DNA of 43,593 bases from Planctomycetaceae bacterium (GCA_021732995.1 JAKFWA010000082.1:1-43593), one strand, 5' to 3'; shown: positions 11,734-20,889, numbered from the stretch's first letter. Notes: generated by a model from the sequence alone, not told the origin. A program made the numbers and translations.

Positions 11734-12726
11734 ATGAAAGCTCCCATTCGAGTTGCCGTGACCGGTGCCGCTGGTCAAATCGGTTACGCCCTCATCTTCC
11801 GTCTGGCTTCCGGTTCGGTGTTTGGTCCCGATCAGCCGGTCATCCTGCACCTGGTCGAAGTTCCGCCGGTCATGCCGGCGCTCGACGGCGTGCAGATGGA
11901 GCTGGATGACTGCGCGTTTCCGACGCTGGCAGGCATCGTGAAGGCTGACAACAACCACCTCGAAGACGGGTTCCGCGACTGCAACCTGGTCCTGTGCGTC
12001 GGCAGCATTCCGCGTAAGGACGGCATGGAACGCGGCGACCTCATCAAGATCAACGGCGGGATCTTCACCACCACTGGCAAGGCTATTCAGGCTGCCGCAG
12101 CCAAGGACGTCCGCGTGATCGTCGTGGGCAATCCGTGTAACACCAACTGTCTCATCGCGATGGCAAACGCTCCGGACATTCCGCGTGATCGTTGGTACGC
12201 GATGACTCGCCTGGACCAGAACCGCGCCGTGTCGCAACTGGCTCAGAAGGCTGGTCGCCCGGTGAGTGCCGTCTCGAACGTTACGATTTGGGGCAACCAC
12301 TCCGCGACTCAGTATCCCGACTTCTACAACGCCAAGATCGACGGCAAGCCCGCCACGGAATCCATCGCCGACAAGAACTGGTTGGAAACGACCTTTATCG
12401 ACGTGGTTCAAAAACGCGGCGCGGCAGTCATCAAGGCTCGTGGTGCTTCGAGCGCCGCGTCCGCTGCGAACGCCGTCATCGGCAACATTCAGGACATCTG
12501 GTTCCCGACAGCCGCCGGTCAGAGCTTCAGTTCGGCCGTGTGCAGCGATGGCAGCTACGGCATCGACGCCGGTTTGATCGCCAGCTTCCCGCTGACCAGC
12601 GACGGCAAGACCTGGAAGGTCGTTAAGGACCTGCCGCTCAACGATTTCGCCAAGGACAAGATCGCCAAGACCGTCGCCGAACTGCGAGCTGAACGCGACG
12701 TCGTGAAAGATCTGCTGCCGAGCTAG
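11734..12726 (+). CDS. mdh: Malate dehydrogenase
   Basis: The enzyme oxidises malate to oxaloacetate with NAD in the TCA cycle. The 330-residue length fits the cytosolic-type MDH group (MDH type 2) rather than the LDH-like type. Visible features are the dinucleotide-binding loop [10 protein letters not shown] (residues 11-20), the substrate-binding loop [18 protein letters not shown] (Arg94, Arg100), NPCNTN (133-138), RLDQNRA (Asp161 and Arg164) and the catalytic histidine in [12 protein letters not shown] (His189). A good ribosome site (AGGAGAG) lies just before the ATG. It appears monocistronic: a REP-like palindrome pair follows the stop and separates it from the DUF1501 gene. Confidence 0.96.
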   Translation: MKAPIRVAVTGAAGQIGYALIFRLASGSVFGPDQPVILHLVEVPPVMPALDGVQMELDDCAFPTLAGIVKADNNHLEDGFRDCNLVLCVGSIPRKDGMERGDLIKINGGIFTTTGKAIQAAAAKDVRVIVVGNPCNTNCLIAMANAPDIPRDRWYAMTRLDQNRAVSQLAQKAGRPVSAVSNVTIWGNHSATQYPDFYNAKIDGKPATESIADKNWLETTFIDVVQKRGAAVIKARGASSAASAANAVIGNIQDIWFPTAAGQSFSSAVCSDGSYGIDAGLIASFPLTSDGKTWKVVKDLPLNDFAKDKIAKTVAELRAERDVVKDLLPS

Positions 12727-12735
12727 TCGGCCAAT

Positions 12736-12929
12736 CCTGGAGTGCTGAGGCTTGACTCAGCCCTCCATAGTTTGCGGAAGTCAGTTTGGATGAGCGGAAG
12801 AACGTAGCCGTTCACACGCCTGCCGCTAAAGATATTCGCGAACGTTTGCTTCACGGCTAGGGTCAATTGTCGCGCGCAGCCGTCGCGCCGCACAGAATGG
12901 AGGGCTCCGTCAAGCCGGAGCACTCCAGG
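12736..12929. repeat. Pair of inverted REP-like palindromes with compensatory stem changes
   Basis: The left unit (12736-12768) and right unit (12897-12929) are inverted copies. Each unit is itself a hairpin: GGAGTGCTGAG, loop GCTTGA, CTCAGCCCTCC on the left (12739-12766), and GGAGGGCTCCG, loop TCAAGC, CGGAGCACTCC on the right (12899-12926). The units differ at the GA/TC versus CC/GG stem positions so that both stems stay paired. About 130 bases without a gene lie between them. Confidence 0.75.
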
Positions 12930-12955
12930 TTCGCCCGCATCTGGGAGATGTGCCG

Positions 12956-14320
12956 ATGCTGTCTCGTCGCGATGTGTTGAAGCGTGCGTCCGGCTTGAGT
13001 TCGCTGGCTGCGGCCAGCTTGCTGGCCGAGCATCTGCACGCAGCCGACGCTGCTCCCGCATCGCCGCTGGCATCGCGTGCCGGGCACTTCCCCTCGCAGG
13101 CGAAACGCATTGTCTTCATCTGCCTGCGCGGCGGTCCGTCGCAGATGGAGTCGCTGGATTACAAGCCAAAGCTCAACGCAGCGAACGGCCAGCCAGGGCG
13201 TCAGGCCAATACAAAACTATTCGGGTGCCAGTGGAAGTTCGCACAACACGGCCAGAGCGGCCTGTGGATTTCCGAACTGCTGCCGAAGCTGGCCGAACAT
13301 GCGGACAAGCTGTGCGTGATCAACAGCATGCACACCGACAACGAGAACCATCCGCAGGCACTGGAGCAACTCCACACCGGCAGCTTTCAGTTTGTGCGAC
13401 CGTCGATTGGTTCGTGGGTGCTCTACGGTCTGGGCACCGAGAATCAGAACCTGCCCGGCTTTGTGTCGCTCTGCCCGCTGACTGCTTTGGGAGCATCGCG
13501 CTACTACAGCAGTGCCTTCCTGCCTGCAGCGTTCACGGCGACATCGGTCGGTGAGGCCGAGAAGAACATTAAGACGGCCAAGATCGGAAACCTCAACACA
13601 CCGCGTCTGACATCCGTGGGCCAGCGTCGCCAACTGGACCTCCTGCAATCTTTCAATCGTGAGTATGCCGAACGTCAGCCCGGCGACGCCAAGCTGGACG
13701 GCATTGTCGAGAGTTTTGAACTCGCGTTTCGCATGCAGTCCGAAGTGCCCAAAGTCATGGACATGTCCGGCGAGACGAAGGCCACGCTCGACGCCTATGG
13801 GATCGACAAAGGTCCGACCGATGCCTTCGGACGCCAATGCCTGCTCGCTCGGCGCTTCCTCGAAGCGGGCGTGCGGTTCGTCGAGATCACTCACACCGAC
13901 TGGGACCATCACGGCTTCGTGTCGCGCTTGATGCCGTCTCGCTGCGGAGAAATCGACCTACCGATGTCGGCTCTGCTGGCTGACCTCGAGCAGCGTGGCC
14001 TGTTGAAAGACACGCTGCTCGTCTGGGGCGGCGAGTTCGGTCGACTGCCCGAAGACCCGACTCAGGACGGGCGAGGCCACAACAACAAAGGCTTCACGAT
14101 GTGGCTGGCCGGAGGCGGCGTCAAAGGCGGCATGACCTACGGCAAGACGGATGAACTCGGTTACGAGGCCATCGAAAACAAAGTCCACATGCACGATCTG
14201 CACGCCACGATCCTGCACCTGCTGGGGCTGGATCACGAACGTCTGACCTACAAACACGGTGGCCGGGACTACCGCCTGACCGATGTCTACGGTCGCGTCG
14301 TCAAAGATATTTTCGTCTGA
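12956..14320 (+). CDS. DUF1501 domain-containing protein, Tat-type signal
   Basis: DUF1501 proteins belong to the alkaline phosphatase/sulfatase-like superfamily, are exported, and are very numerous in Planctomycetota; their substrates are unknown. The N-terminus MLSRRDVLKRASG followed by an alanine-rich segment ending LHAADAA is a twin-arginine-like signal. Family hallmarks are VFICLRGGPSQMESLDYKP (with the degenerate start of the phosphatase fold), GTENQNLPGFV, HTDWDHHG, WGGEFGRLPE, GRGHNNKGF and LHATILHLLGLDHERLTYKHGGRDYRLTDV (30 residues, the canonical C-terminus). ATG 12956 is preferred over the in-frame GTG at 12950 because GGGAGA lies seven bases upstream of it. The usual DUF1549/DUF1553 cytochrome partner gene is absent here. 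Confidence 0.93.
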   Translation: MLSRRDVLKRASGLSSLAAASLLAEHLHAADAAPASPLASRAGHFPSQAKRIVFICLRGGPSQMESLDYKPKLNAANGQPGRQANTKLFGCQWKFAQHGQSGLWISELLPKLAEHADKLCVINSMHTDNENHPQALEQLHTGSFQFVRPSIGSWVLYGLGTENQNLPGFVSLCPLTALGASRYYSSAFLPAAFTATSVGEAEKNIKTAKIGNLNTPRLTSVGQRRQLDLLQSFNREYAERQPGDAKLDGIVESFELAFRMQSEVPKVMDMSGETKATLDAYGIDKGPTDAFGRQCLLARRFLEAGVRFVEITHTDWDHHGFVSRLMPSRCGEIDLPMSALLADLEQRGLLKDTLLVWGGEFGRLPEDPTQDGRGHNNKGFTMWLAGGGVKGGMTYGKTDELGYEAIENKVHMHDLHATILHLLGLDHERLTYKHGGRDYRLTDVYGRVVKDIFV

Positions 14321-14345
14321 TGAGTTTCGCTCGTTCCGGCGACCG

Positions 14346-15113
14346 TCAGAGGTAGCGCCGCTTGGGCTTATCCAGCAGCTTCGGATGGTCAGTCGTGATG
14401 CCTTCGACACCAGCGTCGATCAGTCGGCGGGCATCTTCGATGGTGTTGACCGTCCAGATGCACGTCCCCAGGCCTGCTGCTTTGAACTGATCAACGGCTT
14501 CGCGATCAACGGCTGTCGTGTTGGAAAGGTCCGCGCCATCGAGGCCCAGCGATCGACATTGGTCAATGATTTCCGCAGCACTCGGCGACCAGTTGCCACT
14601 CGCGGAAGCCTGTTGCTCAACAACCAGCAACGCCCGGTGTTGAGGAAAGCGCTTCTTCACAGCAGCCAGCAGGTCGGCATCAAATCCGATCAGCACGACG
14701 GACTGCGGAATGTGTCTTACCAGATTCAGGACGGGCGGAAGTGCATCCAGAACTTCGGGGCCGCACTTCAGCTCAACATAGAGCCGCCGATGTTCAGGAA
14801 TCGACGCGAGGACTTCCGACAACGTCGGCACGATTTCGTTGGACCAACTGGAGTCTTTCCAACTGCCCACATCGAACTCACGCAGCTCGGCCAGCGTCAG
14901 ATCCTTCACATCCACATCAACGCCACAGGTGCGCTGCAGGTTGTCGTCGTGGATGACTGCCACCTTGCGGTCCCTGGTCACGTGAACGTCGATCTCGACG
15001 GCATCAGCGAACCACTGCCAGGCGAGATCAATCGCCGCCATGGTGTTTTCGGGCGCCGCCGCGGATGCTCCCCGGTGTGCGATGATCTCTGCTTGATGAC
15101 GCCACGGACGCAT
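14346..15113 (-). CDS. Glycerophosphodiester phosphodiesterase
   Basis: The enzyme cleaves glycerophosphodiesters to glycerol 3-phosphate and an alcohol. The GDPD TIM-barrel motifs are present: IIAHRGASAAAPENT (His13, Arg14, Glu22), VEIDVHVTRD (Glu40, Asp42), VIHDD with a second catalytic histidine (His55), and near the end IWTVNTIEDARRLIDAGVEG and ITTDHP. Length from the ATG at 15113 is about 255 residues, typical of UgpQ-like cytoplasmic enzymes; no signal peptide. AGGAGT five to six bases before this ATG decides the start over an in-frame ATG at 15182. It converges closely on the DUF1501 gene. The product glycerol 3-phosphate could connect with glpK further along, but the genes are not linked. 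Confidence 0.92.
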   Translation of the reverse strand: MRPWRHQAEIIAHRGASAAAPENTMAAIDLAWQWFADAVEIDVHVTRDRKVAVIHDDNLQRTCGVDVDVKDLTLAELREFDVGSWKDSSWSNEIVPTLSEVLASIPEHRRLYVELKCGPEVLDALPPVLNLVRHIPQSVVLIGFDADLLAAVKKRFPQHRALLVVEQQASASGNWSPSAAEIIDQCRSLGLDGADLSNTTAVDREAVDQFKAAGLGTCIWTVNTIEDARRLIDAGVEGITTDHPKLLDKPKRRYL

Positions 15114-15340
15114 GCCAACTCCTGAACCGGGCAATGGGACTTGTTGAGACTCGACACCTGAAGCCGCGATTGCGCAACTCAAGTCTGACTTTCACGGCAG
15201 AGGATAACCGAGCTGTCGTTGCCGCAAGAAGCCTTGCAACGACCTGAACCGCGGAGAGTCCTGATTCTGTTCCGTCGGGCTGCTCAGTACGCAACGGATC
15301 GGATGCAGCGTGAAGACCATGAAGCCGCTCTGGCGAAGAT

Positions 15341-15763
15341 TCAGCCCTCTTTCCTCTGCCGGAACCGAGCGTCGTAAGGCTCATGGCCCACTTGCTCGTA
15401 GTATGCCAACAACTCCGCACGGGTTTCGGGTTCGAATGGGCGTATGCTCTCTTCCGTGCAATCGTCGCCGTACCACACCTCTCCGTCGGGTACCGCAGCC
15501 TCCAGCCATTCAGCGCATCGCACGAATAACGGAAGATCCCCTCTCTCGTATCCTCGACCATAGTAGGGCATGCCCAGATCTGCCTCGTACCAATGAGACG
15601 TCGGGTCAGGCAAGAATCCCGGATCCGCTTCCAGTTCCAGCGGCAGCAGGTCGTCATCAATGTTCAGGCCGAGTTCCGAAACGAACCGGGCACGAAGATC
15701 GGCCAACGCCGTTTCGGACAGCGCGTCAGGCACGCGCAGATACAAGAGTCCTCCCATTGGCAT
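15341..15763 (-). CDS. Small acidic protein of unknown function
   Basis: I do not recognise a family. From the ATG at 15763 the product is 140 residues, soluble, with no signal or membrane segment. It has aromatic-rich patches (SHWYEADLGMPYYGRGYERG; LLAYYEQVGHEPYDARF) and a general resemblance in size and composition to small immunity-like or SMI1/KNR4-type proteins, but no diagnostic motif. GGAGGT six bases before this ATG supports it over the in-frame ATG at 15793. It lies downstream of no obvious operon partner, about 230 bases from the glycerophosphodiesterase gene on the same strand. Confidence 0.65.
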   Translation of the reverse strand: MPMGGLLYLRVPDALSETALADLRARFVSELGLNIDDDLLPLELEADPGFLPDPTSHWYEADLGMPYYGRGYERGDLPLFVRCAEWLEAAVPDGEVWYGDDCTEESIRPFEPETRAELLAYYEQVGHEPYDARFRQRKEG

Positions 15764-16048
15764 TGCATGACCTCCAGTCCGCGTCTCGTTCAACAGTCCT
15801 CGCCAGTTTTACTTTGGCACTGAATTCTTCGTGACTGAACCAGCAACAGGATTTTCATCCCCAACACTCACGGCGTGAACGAGTTCGGGTTCCGGCGCGG
15901 GGTTCCCCCCGAATGATTCACTTGTGCAACCCACTGACACCAGATGAGCGGCGTCCGCTTGCGGTTCGGGTCGTTGTCGATTCCGATGCGGAAGTTGTTC
16001 CATCTTGAGATTCCGCAATCAGGTTTGTTTCGACGAAGCGAGCGTTCC

Positions 16049-16828
16049 ATGCAACACAACTCTGTGAAGACCAAGCTGTATCAGGGTGGCTCAGCCATCG
16101 GCACGATGATGTTTGAGTTTCGTTCGCAGGGAGCAGTGCGGGCGACGGCTGCTGCCGGGTGTGAGTACGCCCTCTTCGACATGGAACACACGGGCTGGAG
16201 CTACGAAAGCATCAAGCTGCTGTGTGAGGTGTCGCACGGCACCAGCATGATTCCGATGGTTCGCGTCCCAGCGGCTGAGTACCACTTCATTGCGCGCGTG
16301 CTGGACGTCGGGGCGATGGGCGTCATGGTTCCGATGGTGGAAAGCGTTGAGCAGGCTCAGAAGTTCGTGCAGTTTGCGAAGTATCCGCCAGTCGGCCGGC
16401 GCGGCTCGGCGTTCGGCATCGCTCATGATGGCTACACGGGCGGCAGCGTGCTGGAGAAAATGCAGACCAGTAACGAACAAGTCCTGCTGATCGCTCAGAT
16501 TGAAACGGCGGCCGGACTGAACTGCGTCGAAGAAATTGCCGCGGTGCCGGGCATCGACGTGCTCTGGATCGGACAGTTCGATCTCTCGGCGTCGCTGGGC
16601 ATTCCGGGGCAGTTCACTCATCCGACATTCGTGGCGGCGGTCGATCGAGTCATCGCAGCCTGCAACGCTCACGGCAAGATCGGCGGCTTTATGACCACGA
16701 CGTTGGAATTCGGCGAATGGGTCGTGAAGAAGGGCTTCCGCATGCTGGCCTGGAGCGGAGATATCTGGGTGTATCAATCAGCCATGCGTCAAGGACTTGA
16801 TGCGATGCGCAAGTTCGCAGGCACCTAA
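16049..16828 (+). CDS. HpcH/HpaI-family aldolase (class II pyruvate aldolase)
   Basis: The family cleaves or forms 2-keto-3-deoxy acids using a divalent metal in a TIM barrel. Seen here are FDMEHTGWSYESI (catalytic-type His47), MVRVP (Arg72, which binds pyruvate in HpaI), GAMGVMVPMVES, AQIETAAGLNCVEEI (metal ligand Glu152) and GIDVLWIGQFDLSASLGIPG (metal ligand Asp178). The protein is about 259 residues, the usual size. The start ATG at 16049 was chosen because the family fold begins with KTKLYQGGSAIGTMM; an in-frame start at 15944 would add a non-homologous N-terminus. The true substrate (aromatic meta-cleavage product, keto-deoxy-sugar acid or macrolactone-derived acid) cannot be told. Confidence 0.88.
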   Translation: MQHNSVKTKLYQGGSAIGTMMFEFRSQGAVRATAAAGCEYALFDMEHTGWSYESIKLLCEVSHGTSMIPMVRVPAAEYHFIARVLDVGAMGVMVPMVESVEQAQKFVQFAKYPPVGRRGSAFGIAHDGYTGGSVLEKMQTSNEQVLLIAQIETAAGLNCVEEIAAVPGIDVLWIGQFDLSASLGIPGQFTHPTFVAAVDRVIAACNAHGKIGGFMTTTLEFGEWVVKKGFRMLAWSGDIWVYQSAMRQGLDAMRKFAGT

Positions 16829-16874
16829 GAGCCTGACAAAGAACTGAAATAGGTGGCATTCGACGGCACAGGTC

Positions 16875-16938
16875 GGGAGGGCGAGGCTCCTGCCGAGCCG
16901 TGCTAATTCAGACGGCTCGGCAGGAGCCTCGCCCTCCC
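16875..16938. repeat. 26-bp perfect inverted repeat (intergenic hairpin)
   Basis: The 26 bases at 16875-16900 are the exact reverse complement of 16913-16938, with a 12-base loop (TGCTAATTCAGA). No T run follows, so terminator action is uncertain. The arm (GGGAGGGCGAGGCTCCTGCC...) resembles a repeat I associate with planctomycete genomes. Confidence 0.8.
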
Positions 16939-17030
16939 ATACCCTTCCAGGTGCTCACGCAGTTGTTTTTCAGCCTCCAGGCAACCTGTGCGAACCAGAT
17001 TTTGATCCCGAAACCGGATGTTGCGACCTT

Positions 17031-17828
17031 ATGGATTTCCTGCAACTTGCTGACAAGAACGTGCTCGTGCTGGGCGTCGCCAATCGAAAGAGCGTCGCCT
17101 ATCACACGGCTCGAGTGCTGGTGGACGCCGGAGCGAAGGTGATTTTCAGTGTGCGGTCTGAGCAGCGTCGCGAGTCTGTCCAAAAGCTGTTTCCGGACTC
17201 GCCGATATATATCTGCGATGTCGCGAATCAGGATCAGATCGATCGGCTGCGCGATGACATTGCACAGCACCATACGTCACTGCATGGCATCGTGCATTCG
17301 ATCGCGTTCGCGGATTACTCGGCCGGTTGGCTGCCGTTTCATGAGACCCCGCGCTCGGCCTTCCTGCAGGCGGTTGACCTTTCCTGTTTCTCGCTGATGG
17401 CTTTGTCCAACGCGTGCAAGCAACTCCTTGATCCCGAGACCGGCAGCGTGGTGACGGTCTCGATCTCCACCACTCGCATGTGTGCCGAGAACTACGGCTA
17501 CATGGCCCCGGTGAAAGCCGCACTCGATTCCGCCGTCTGCTTCCTGGCGAAATCGTTCTCGGCGTTTTCTAAGGTGCGTTTCAACGCTGTTTGTCCCGGC
17601 CTGTTGAAGACGTCAGCCTCCGCAGGCATCCCCGGCTATGTGGACAGCTATCTCTACGCGGAACGCGCCACGCTGCGGAAGCAAGCCGTGCAAACAGACG
17701 AGGTCGCCAACACCATCGCCTTCCTGCTAAGCCCCCGATCATCCGGCATCAACGCACAAGGCATCGTCCTCGATGCCGGTATGTCGACGAATTACTTTGA
17801 TAAGGAATTCGTGCATCGCGACGCGTGA
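17031..17828 (+). CDS. fabI: Enoyl-[acyl-carrier-protein] reductase, FabI type
   Basis: FabI performs the last reduction of each fatty-acid elongation round with NAD(P)H. The 265-residue SDR protein shows the FabI-type nucleotide loop GVANRKSVA (residues 15-23), CDV (62-64), the HSIAFAD signature (89-95), the Tyr155-x6-Lys162 catalytic pair in [14 protein letters not shown] and the strand [16 protein letters not shown] that precedes the substrate loop. [20 protein letters not shown] is the usual C-terminal strand. The spacing Y-x6-K separates FabI from ordinary SDR ketoreductases (Y-x3-K). Ribosome site is weak. The gene stands alone behind a long hairpin; no other fatty-acid genes are near. 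Confidence 0.9.
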   Translation: MDFLQLADKNVLVLGVANRKSVAYHTARVLVDAGAKVIFSVRSEQRRESVQKLFPDSPIYICDVANQDQIDRLRDDIAQHHTSLHGIVHSIAFADYSAGWLPFHETPRSAFLQAVDLSCFSLMALSNACKQLLDPETGSVVTVSISTTRMCAENYGYMAPVKAALDSAVCFLAKSFSAFSKVRFNAVCPGLLKTSASAGIPGYVDSYLYAERATLRKQAVQTDEVANTIAFLLSPRSSGINAQGIVLDAGMSTNYFDKEFVHRDA

Positions 17829-17848
17829 CGAGGGAGCAATAGGAAGTT

Positions 17849-17906
17849 AGCAGGCACACTCCGTGTGCCGTCCGCTAAGGGTTACGGCACATGGGATGTG
17901 CCTACT
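17849..17906. repeat. REP-like double palindrome between convergent genes
   Basis: The left half contains GGCACAC-TCC-GTGTGCC and the right half GGCACAT-GGG-ATGTGCC, each a 7-bp perfect hairpin. The two halves are also inverted copies of each other (19 of 23 positions). The stem difference is compensated in both. The same family occurs at 30514-30709. Confidence 0.7.
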
Positions 17907-17926
17907 ACTTTTCTGCATCCGAATCC

Positions 17927-19201
17927 CTACGGGGCCGCAATGCAGAAGAGGTGCTTCTCGCCGCGAATCAGGATGCGGTTGTTGGCTGGCACGGGGGAGC
18001 CGATGACGGACTCTTCCATGTTATTTTCTGACAGCAGCTCAAACTTGTCGTTCGCTACGCTGGCGACGAAGACAGTGCCGTCTTCTCGGGGCGCGTAGAG
18101 CTTGTCTCCAGCGATCAACGGCGACGCGTAGTAGTTGGATCGATGCTTCGGGAATGAGCCTTCCCACACGGTTTTGCCCGTTGCGGGATCGATGCTGGCC
18201 ACTTCGCCGCGATCACGCACCAGAATCACGCGGCCTTTGTAGGCTACCGGAGTCGGGACAAACGTGCCGACGTCATCGCGTCGCCAGATGTGATTGGTTT
18301 CTGTCACGTCGCCATTACCGGTCAGCCGAATGCCGTGCAGTCGCGGAGTGCCTCGATCGTTGCGACCGTACGCAATCACGGCCATATCACCGACGATCAC
18401 CGGAGTAGCAATTGCTGGCCACAGCTTGTTCAAGTCCGGATTGAAATTGCCGCACGACCAGACGACCTCGCCGTCGGTGGCCGTGTTAATGGTGAGGTGC
18501 TCAGCGCCCCACACCAGAATGGATTCCTTACCTTGATACTGAATTATCAGTGGCGAGGAATAACCATGATCACATTCGACGGGAGTCACGAAGTTGCGAG
18601 CTACCTTCCAGGCCATCTCACCCGTCACTTTGTCGAATGCCGCCAGCCAGGATTCGCCCCGGTGCATGCGAACCATGATCACATGCTTTTCCGTCAGCAC
18701 GGGCGATGTACCGTGATCCCAGAACAGCGTATCTTTGCCGAAGCGTTCGACGAGATCTGTTCTCCAACGGACTTTGCCGTCGAGTTCCACAGCGGCAAAC
18801 GTGCCACTCTTGAAGAACACGAACACCGCATTGCCGTCTGTTACTGGTGAGGCATTGCTGCCGGAACCGTTGCGATGCTTGCCGGCGTCTTCCTTGCCGA
18901 ACACCGCTCGCCATTTTTCTTTGCCCTGCCAGTCGTAGCACAGCAGGCCGTCATTCCCTTCGACAGGTGACGTCAGGTAGATCCGGTCGCTGAGCAGAAT
19001 GGGCGTTGAGCAGCCTTTGCCCGGCAGTTCGGTGCGCCACAGGTATTTGTCCGCACTGAACTGAGCCGGAAAATTTCCCTGCTCGACGCTGCCGTGCCCG
19101 AGCGGACCTCGCCACGCACGCCAGTCAGCATGCTCAGCCGCCGCCAGACGAGAGGTACACATCACCAACCACGCAACAGCAATCAGGAGTTTGTTAGACA
19201 T
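17927..19201 (-). CDS. Secreted PQQ-like beta-propeller repeat protein
   Basis: A signal peptide (MSNKLLIAVAWLVMCTSRLAAA) leads a 424-residue eight-bladed-type propeller. Blade motifs with the AxDxxTGxxxW pattern recur: LLCYDWQGKEKWRAVFGK, AAVELDGKVRWRTDL, LAAFDKVTGEMAWKVA, INTATDGEVVWSCG, ASIDPATGKTVWEGSF. The opening ADWRAWRGPLGHGSVEQGNFP is the DWPQWRGP-like start common in planctomycete members. The family resembles PQQ dehydrogenases but this protein lacks an obvious PQQ catalytic base or disulfide, so it is more likely a structural or binding propeller. It may share a transcript with the sulfatase, which ends 69 bases upstream on the same strand. No substrate can be named. Confidence 0.9.
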   Translation of the reverse strand: MSNKLLIAVAWLVMCTSRLAAAEHADWRAWRGPLGHGSVEQGNFPAQFSADKYLWRTELPGKGCSTPILLSDRIYLTSPVEGNDGLLCYDWQGKEKWRAVFGKEDAGKHRNGSGSNASPVTDGNAVFVFFKSGTFAAVELDGKVRWRTDLVERFGKDTLFWDHGTSPVLTEKHVIMVRMHRGESWLAAFDKVTGEMAWKVARNFVTPVECDHGYSSPLIIQYQGKESILVWGAEHLTINTATDGEVVWSCGNFNPDLNKLWPAIATPVIVGDMAVIAYGRNDRGTPRLHGIRLTGNGDVTETNHIWRRDDVGTFVPTPVAYKGRVILVRDRGEVASIDPATGKTVWEGSFPKHRSNYYASPLIAGDKLYAPREDGTVFVASVANDKFELLSENNMEESVIGSPVPANNRILIRGEKHLFCIAAP

Positions 19202-19270
19202 CGTGATCGAATCCAGTCAGAGGGTGAGCGGATCGTACAGTCGAGACCAGCGGCATTGCGCAGACACAGC

Positions 19271-20662
19271 TCAATGCGGCAGCCCCTTCAGGTCTGGTGG
19301 CAATACAGGATTGTCTTTGGCGCGCTCGGCTGTGAGCAACTGAGTGAGCTCTTCCACCTTTTGCAATTCTCTTACCGCCAGATCGTTCTTCTCGAAAGGA
19401 TCCAGCCGGATATTGAACAATTCGTACCGCCCGTTCTTGTGAGCGATGAGCTTCCAGTCACCGTGCCGCAGGCTGCCTGCTCCGGGAAGGGCGATGTAGA
19501 TGTTGCGAGCAGCCGGATTCGGGCGTGCGTCACGCAGTGCGGACCACTGGCTGATGCCGTCCCAATTGAGACTGTCGGCCGGTTGGTATCCGGTCAATTC
19601 GGCGATCGTGGGAAACCAGTCCACGCAGTGCATCAGCGTTGTGGACTTATGCGGCTTGAGCACGCCCGGCCAGTTCGCGAACGCACACACGCGAGTGCCA
19701 CCTTCGTACAAGGTCGCCTTCTGTCCGTGCAGGGGATCGTTCTCACTGTTGAGCGGCGAATCCGGCACGTCGCCCGCATAAGCGTTCTTGAGCGACTCAA
19801 TCCCGCCGTTGTCGCTGGTGAAGATGATCAGGGTCTTGTCACGCTGCCCTGTCTTCTCAAGTGCTGTCACGAACTGGCCAATCTTGGCATCCAACTGAGA
19901 CACCATCGCCGCCATGCGGAGTCGCGACTCGTGCTTCACCGGGTCGTCATGAAATTTGACACCGTCATAGAGCTTCTTGAACTCGTCCGGTGCATCAACG
20001 GGCGTATGCACGGCGTGAAACGGCACGTAGACAAACCAGGGCGACGTCTTCGGTTCCATGCGTCGCAAAGCCTCAGCCGCCACGAGTTCGGTCGCATTTC
20101 CTTCTTCATGAAAGAGCTTGCCGTCGCGGTGCCAGGTGTCTTCGTAGGGGTTGCCTTTGCGGTACTTGTGAGTCCACGGATCAGCGGCCCCGGTCAACGT
20201 GCCATAGCTGGTATTGAAGCCATACGCGTTCGGAATCCATTCGGGCTTCGCTCCCAAGTGCCACTTGCCCGCCTGATGCGTGCTGTAGCCGAGCGATTTC
20301 AAGGCCGACGCCAGCGTGACCGTACCTAGCGGCATCGCACGCAGATTGCTCGGCGACAGAGCTTGCGGCCCGAACCGGCCGGGATAGCGACCACTCATCA
20401 CCGCCGTACGAGTCGGCGTGCACACGGGCTGCACGTAATGCTGATCCAGCTCGACACCCTGCTTCACAAGCTGATCCATGACGGGCGTCTTGCTGAACCC
20501 GCCATGCCAGCCCACGTCGCTCCAGCCGAGATCATCCGCCACGATGAGCAGGATGTTGGGACGTCTTGTTGCCGGCTGATCGGCTGCCTCCAGTCGACCA
20601 AACGACCAGACCAGAGTCGCAAAGCAAATCAGCAGTCTCAGAAGTTGGCGGGAGCGATTCAT
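19271..20662 (-). CDS. Secreted sulfatase (formylglycine type)
   Basis: The enzyme hydrolyses sulfate esters, probably on polysaccharides outside the cytoplasm. From the ATG at 20662 it is 463 residues with a signal peptide (LLRLLICFATLVW to about residue 27). NILLIVADDLGWSDVG supplies the calcium ligands Asp43 and Asp44. CTPTR at residues 81-85 is the formylglycine motif, with Cys81 the residue modified by an FGE-type enzyme. Further motifs: GKWHLG, FHAVHTPVDAP, TSDNGG, and DWKLI near the C-terminus. An in-frame ATG at 20743 would place 27 residues before the signal peptide and is not favoured. It is upstream of the PQQ-like gene, possibly cotranscribed. An intrinsic terminator at 20853 separates it from the Cys-rich gene. 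Confidence 0.93.
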   Translation of the reverse strand: MNRSRQLLRLLICFATLVWSFGRLEAADQPATRRPNILLIVADDLGWSDVGWHGGFSKTPVMDQLVKQGVELDQHYVQPVCTPTRTAVMSGRYPGRFGPQALSPSNLRAMPLGTVTLASALKSLGYSTHQAGKWHLGAKPEWIPNAYGFNTSYGTLTGAADPWTHKYRKGNPYEDTWHRDGKLFHEEGNATELVAAEALRRMEPKTSPWFVYVPFHAVHTPVDAPDEFKKLYDGVKFHDDPVKHESRLRMAAMVSQLDAKIGQFVTALEKTGQRDKTLIIFTSDNGGIESLKNAYAGDVPDSPLNSENDPLHGQKATLYEGGTRVCAFANWPGVLKPHKSTTLMHCVDWFPTIAELTGYQPADSLNWDGISQWSALRDARPNPAARNIYIALPGAGSLRHGDWKLIAHKNGRYELFNIRLDPFEKNDLAVRELQKVEELTQLLTAERAKDNPVLPPDLKGLPH

Positions 20663-20852
20663 CAGGCGAGCGCTTTCTGAACCAGGAGACCAAGTCTGCA
20701 GGGAACGTGCAGGACCATTCCCGGCGTCGGTTATCGTAGCCAAATCGGGGCTCAGTTAACGACTGACCGCTCGCACAACTTGACTCTCCGTCCGTAGTAC
20801 TTGGCGGCACGGACGGGGTGTCCATGCTACGAATTCTCAAGCCAGGCAAAAC

Positions 20853-20889
20853 AAAAACGGCTGGAGGCATGTAGCCTCCAGCCGTTTTT
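20853..20889. terminator. Bidirectional intrinsic terminator
   Basis: A 16-bp perfect stem (20853-20868 with 20874-20889, loop ATGTA) has a G+C-rich core (CGGCTGGAGGC) bordered by five A and five T. It follows the stop of the Cys-rich protein on the minus strand by about 40 bases. Confidence 0.85.

Noticed and set aside
12736-12929. CRISPR array
   Set aside because: Only two units, inverted rather than direct, and no regularly spaced repeats or cas genes are seen.
19094-20329. Open frame opposite the sulfatase gene
   Set aside because: The minus-strand frame carries all sulfatase motifs; this one has none and no ribosome site.
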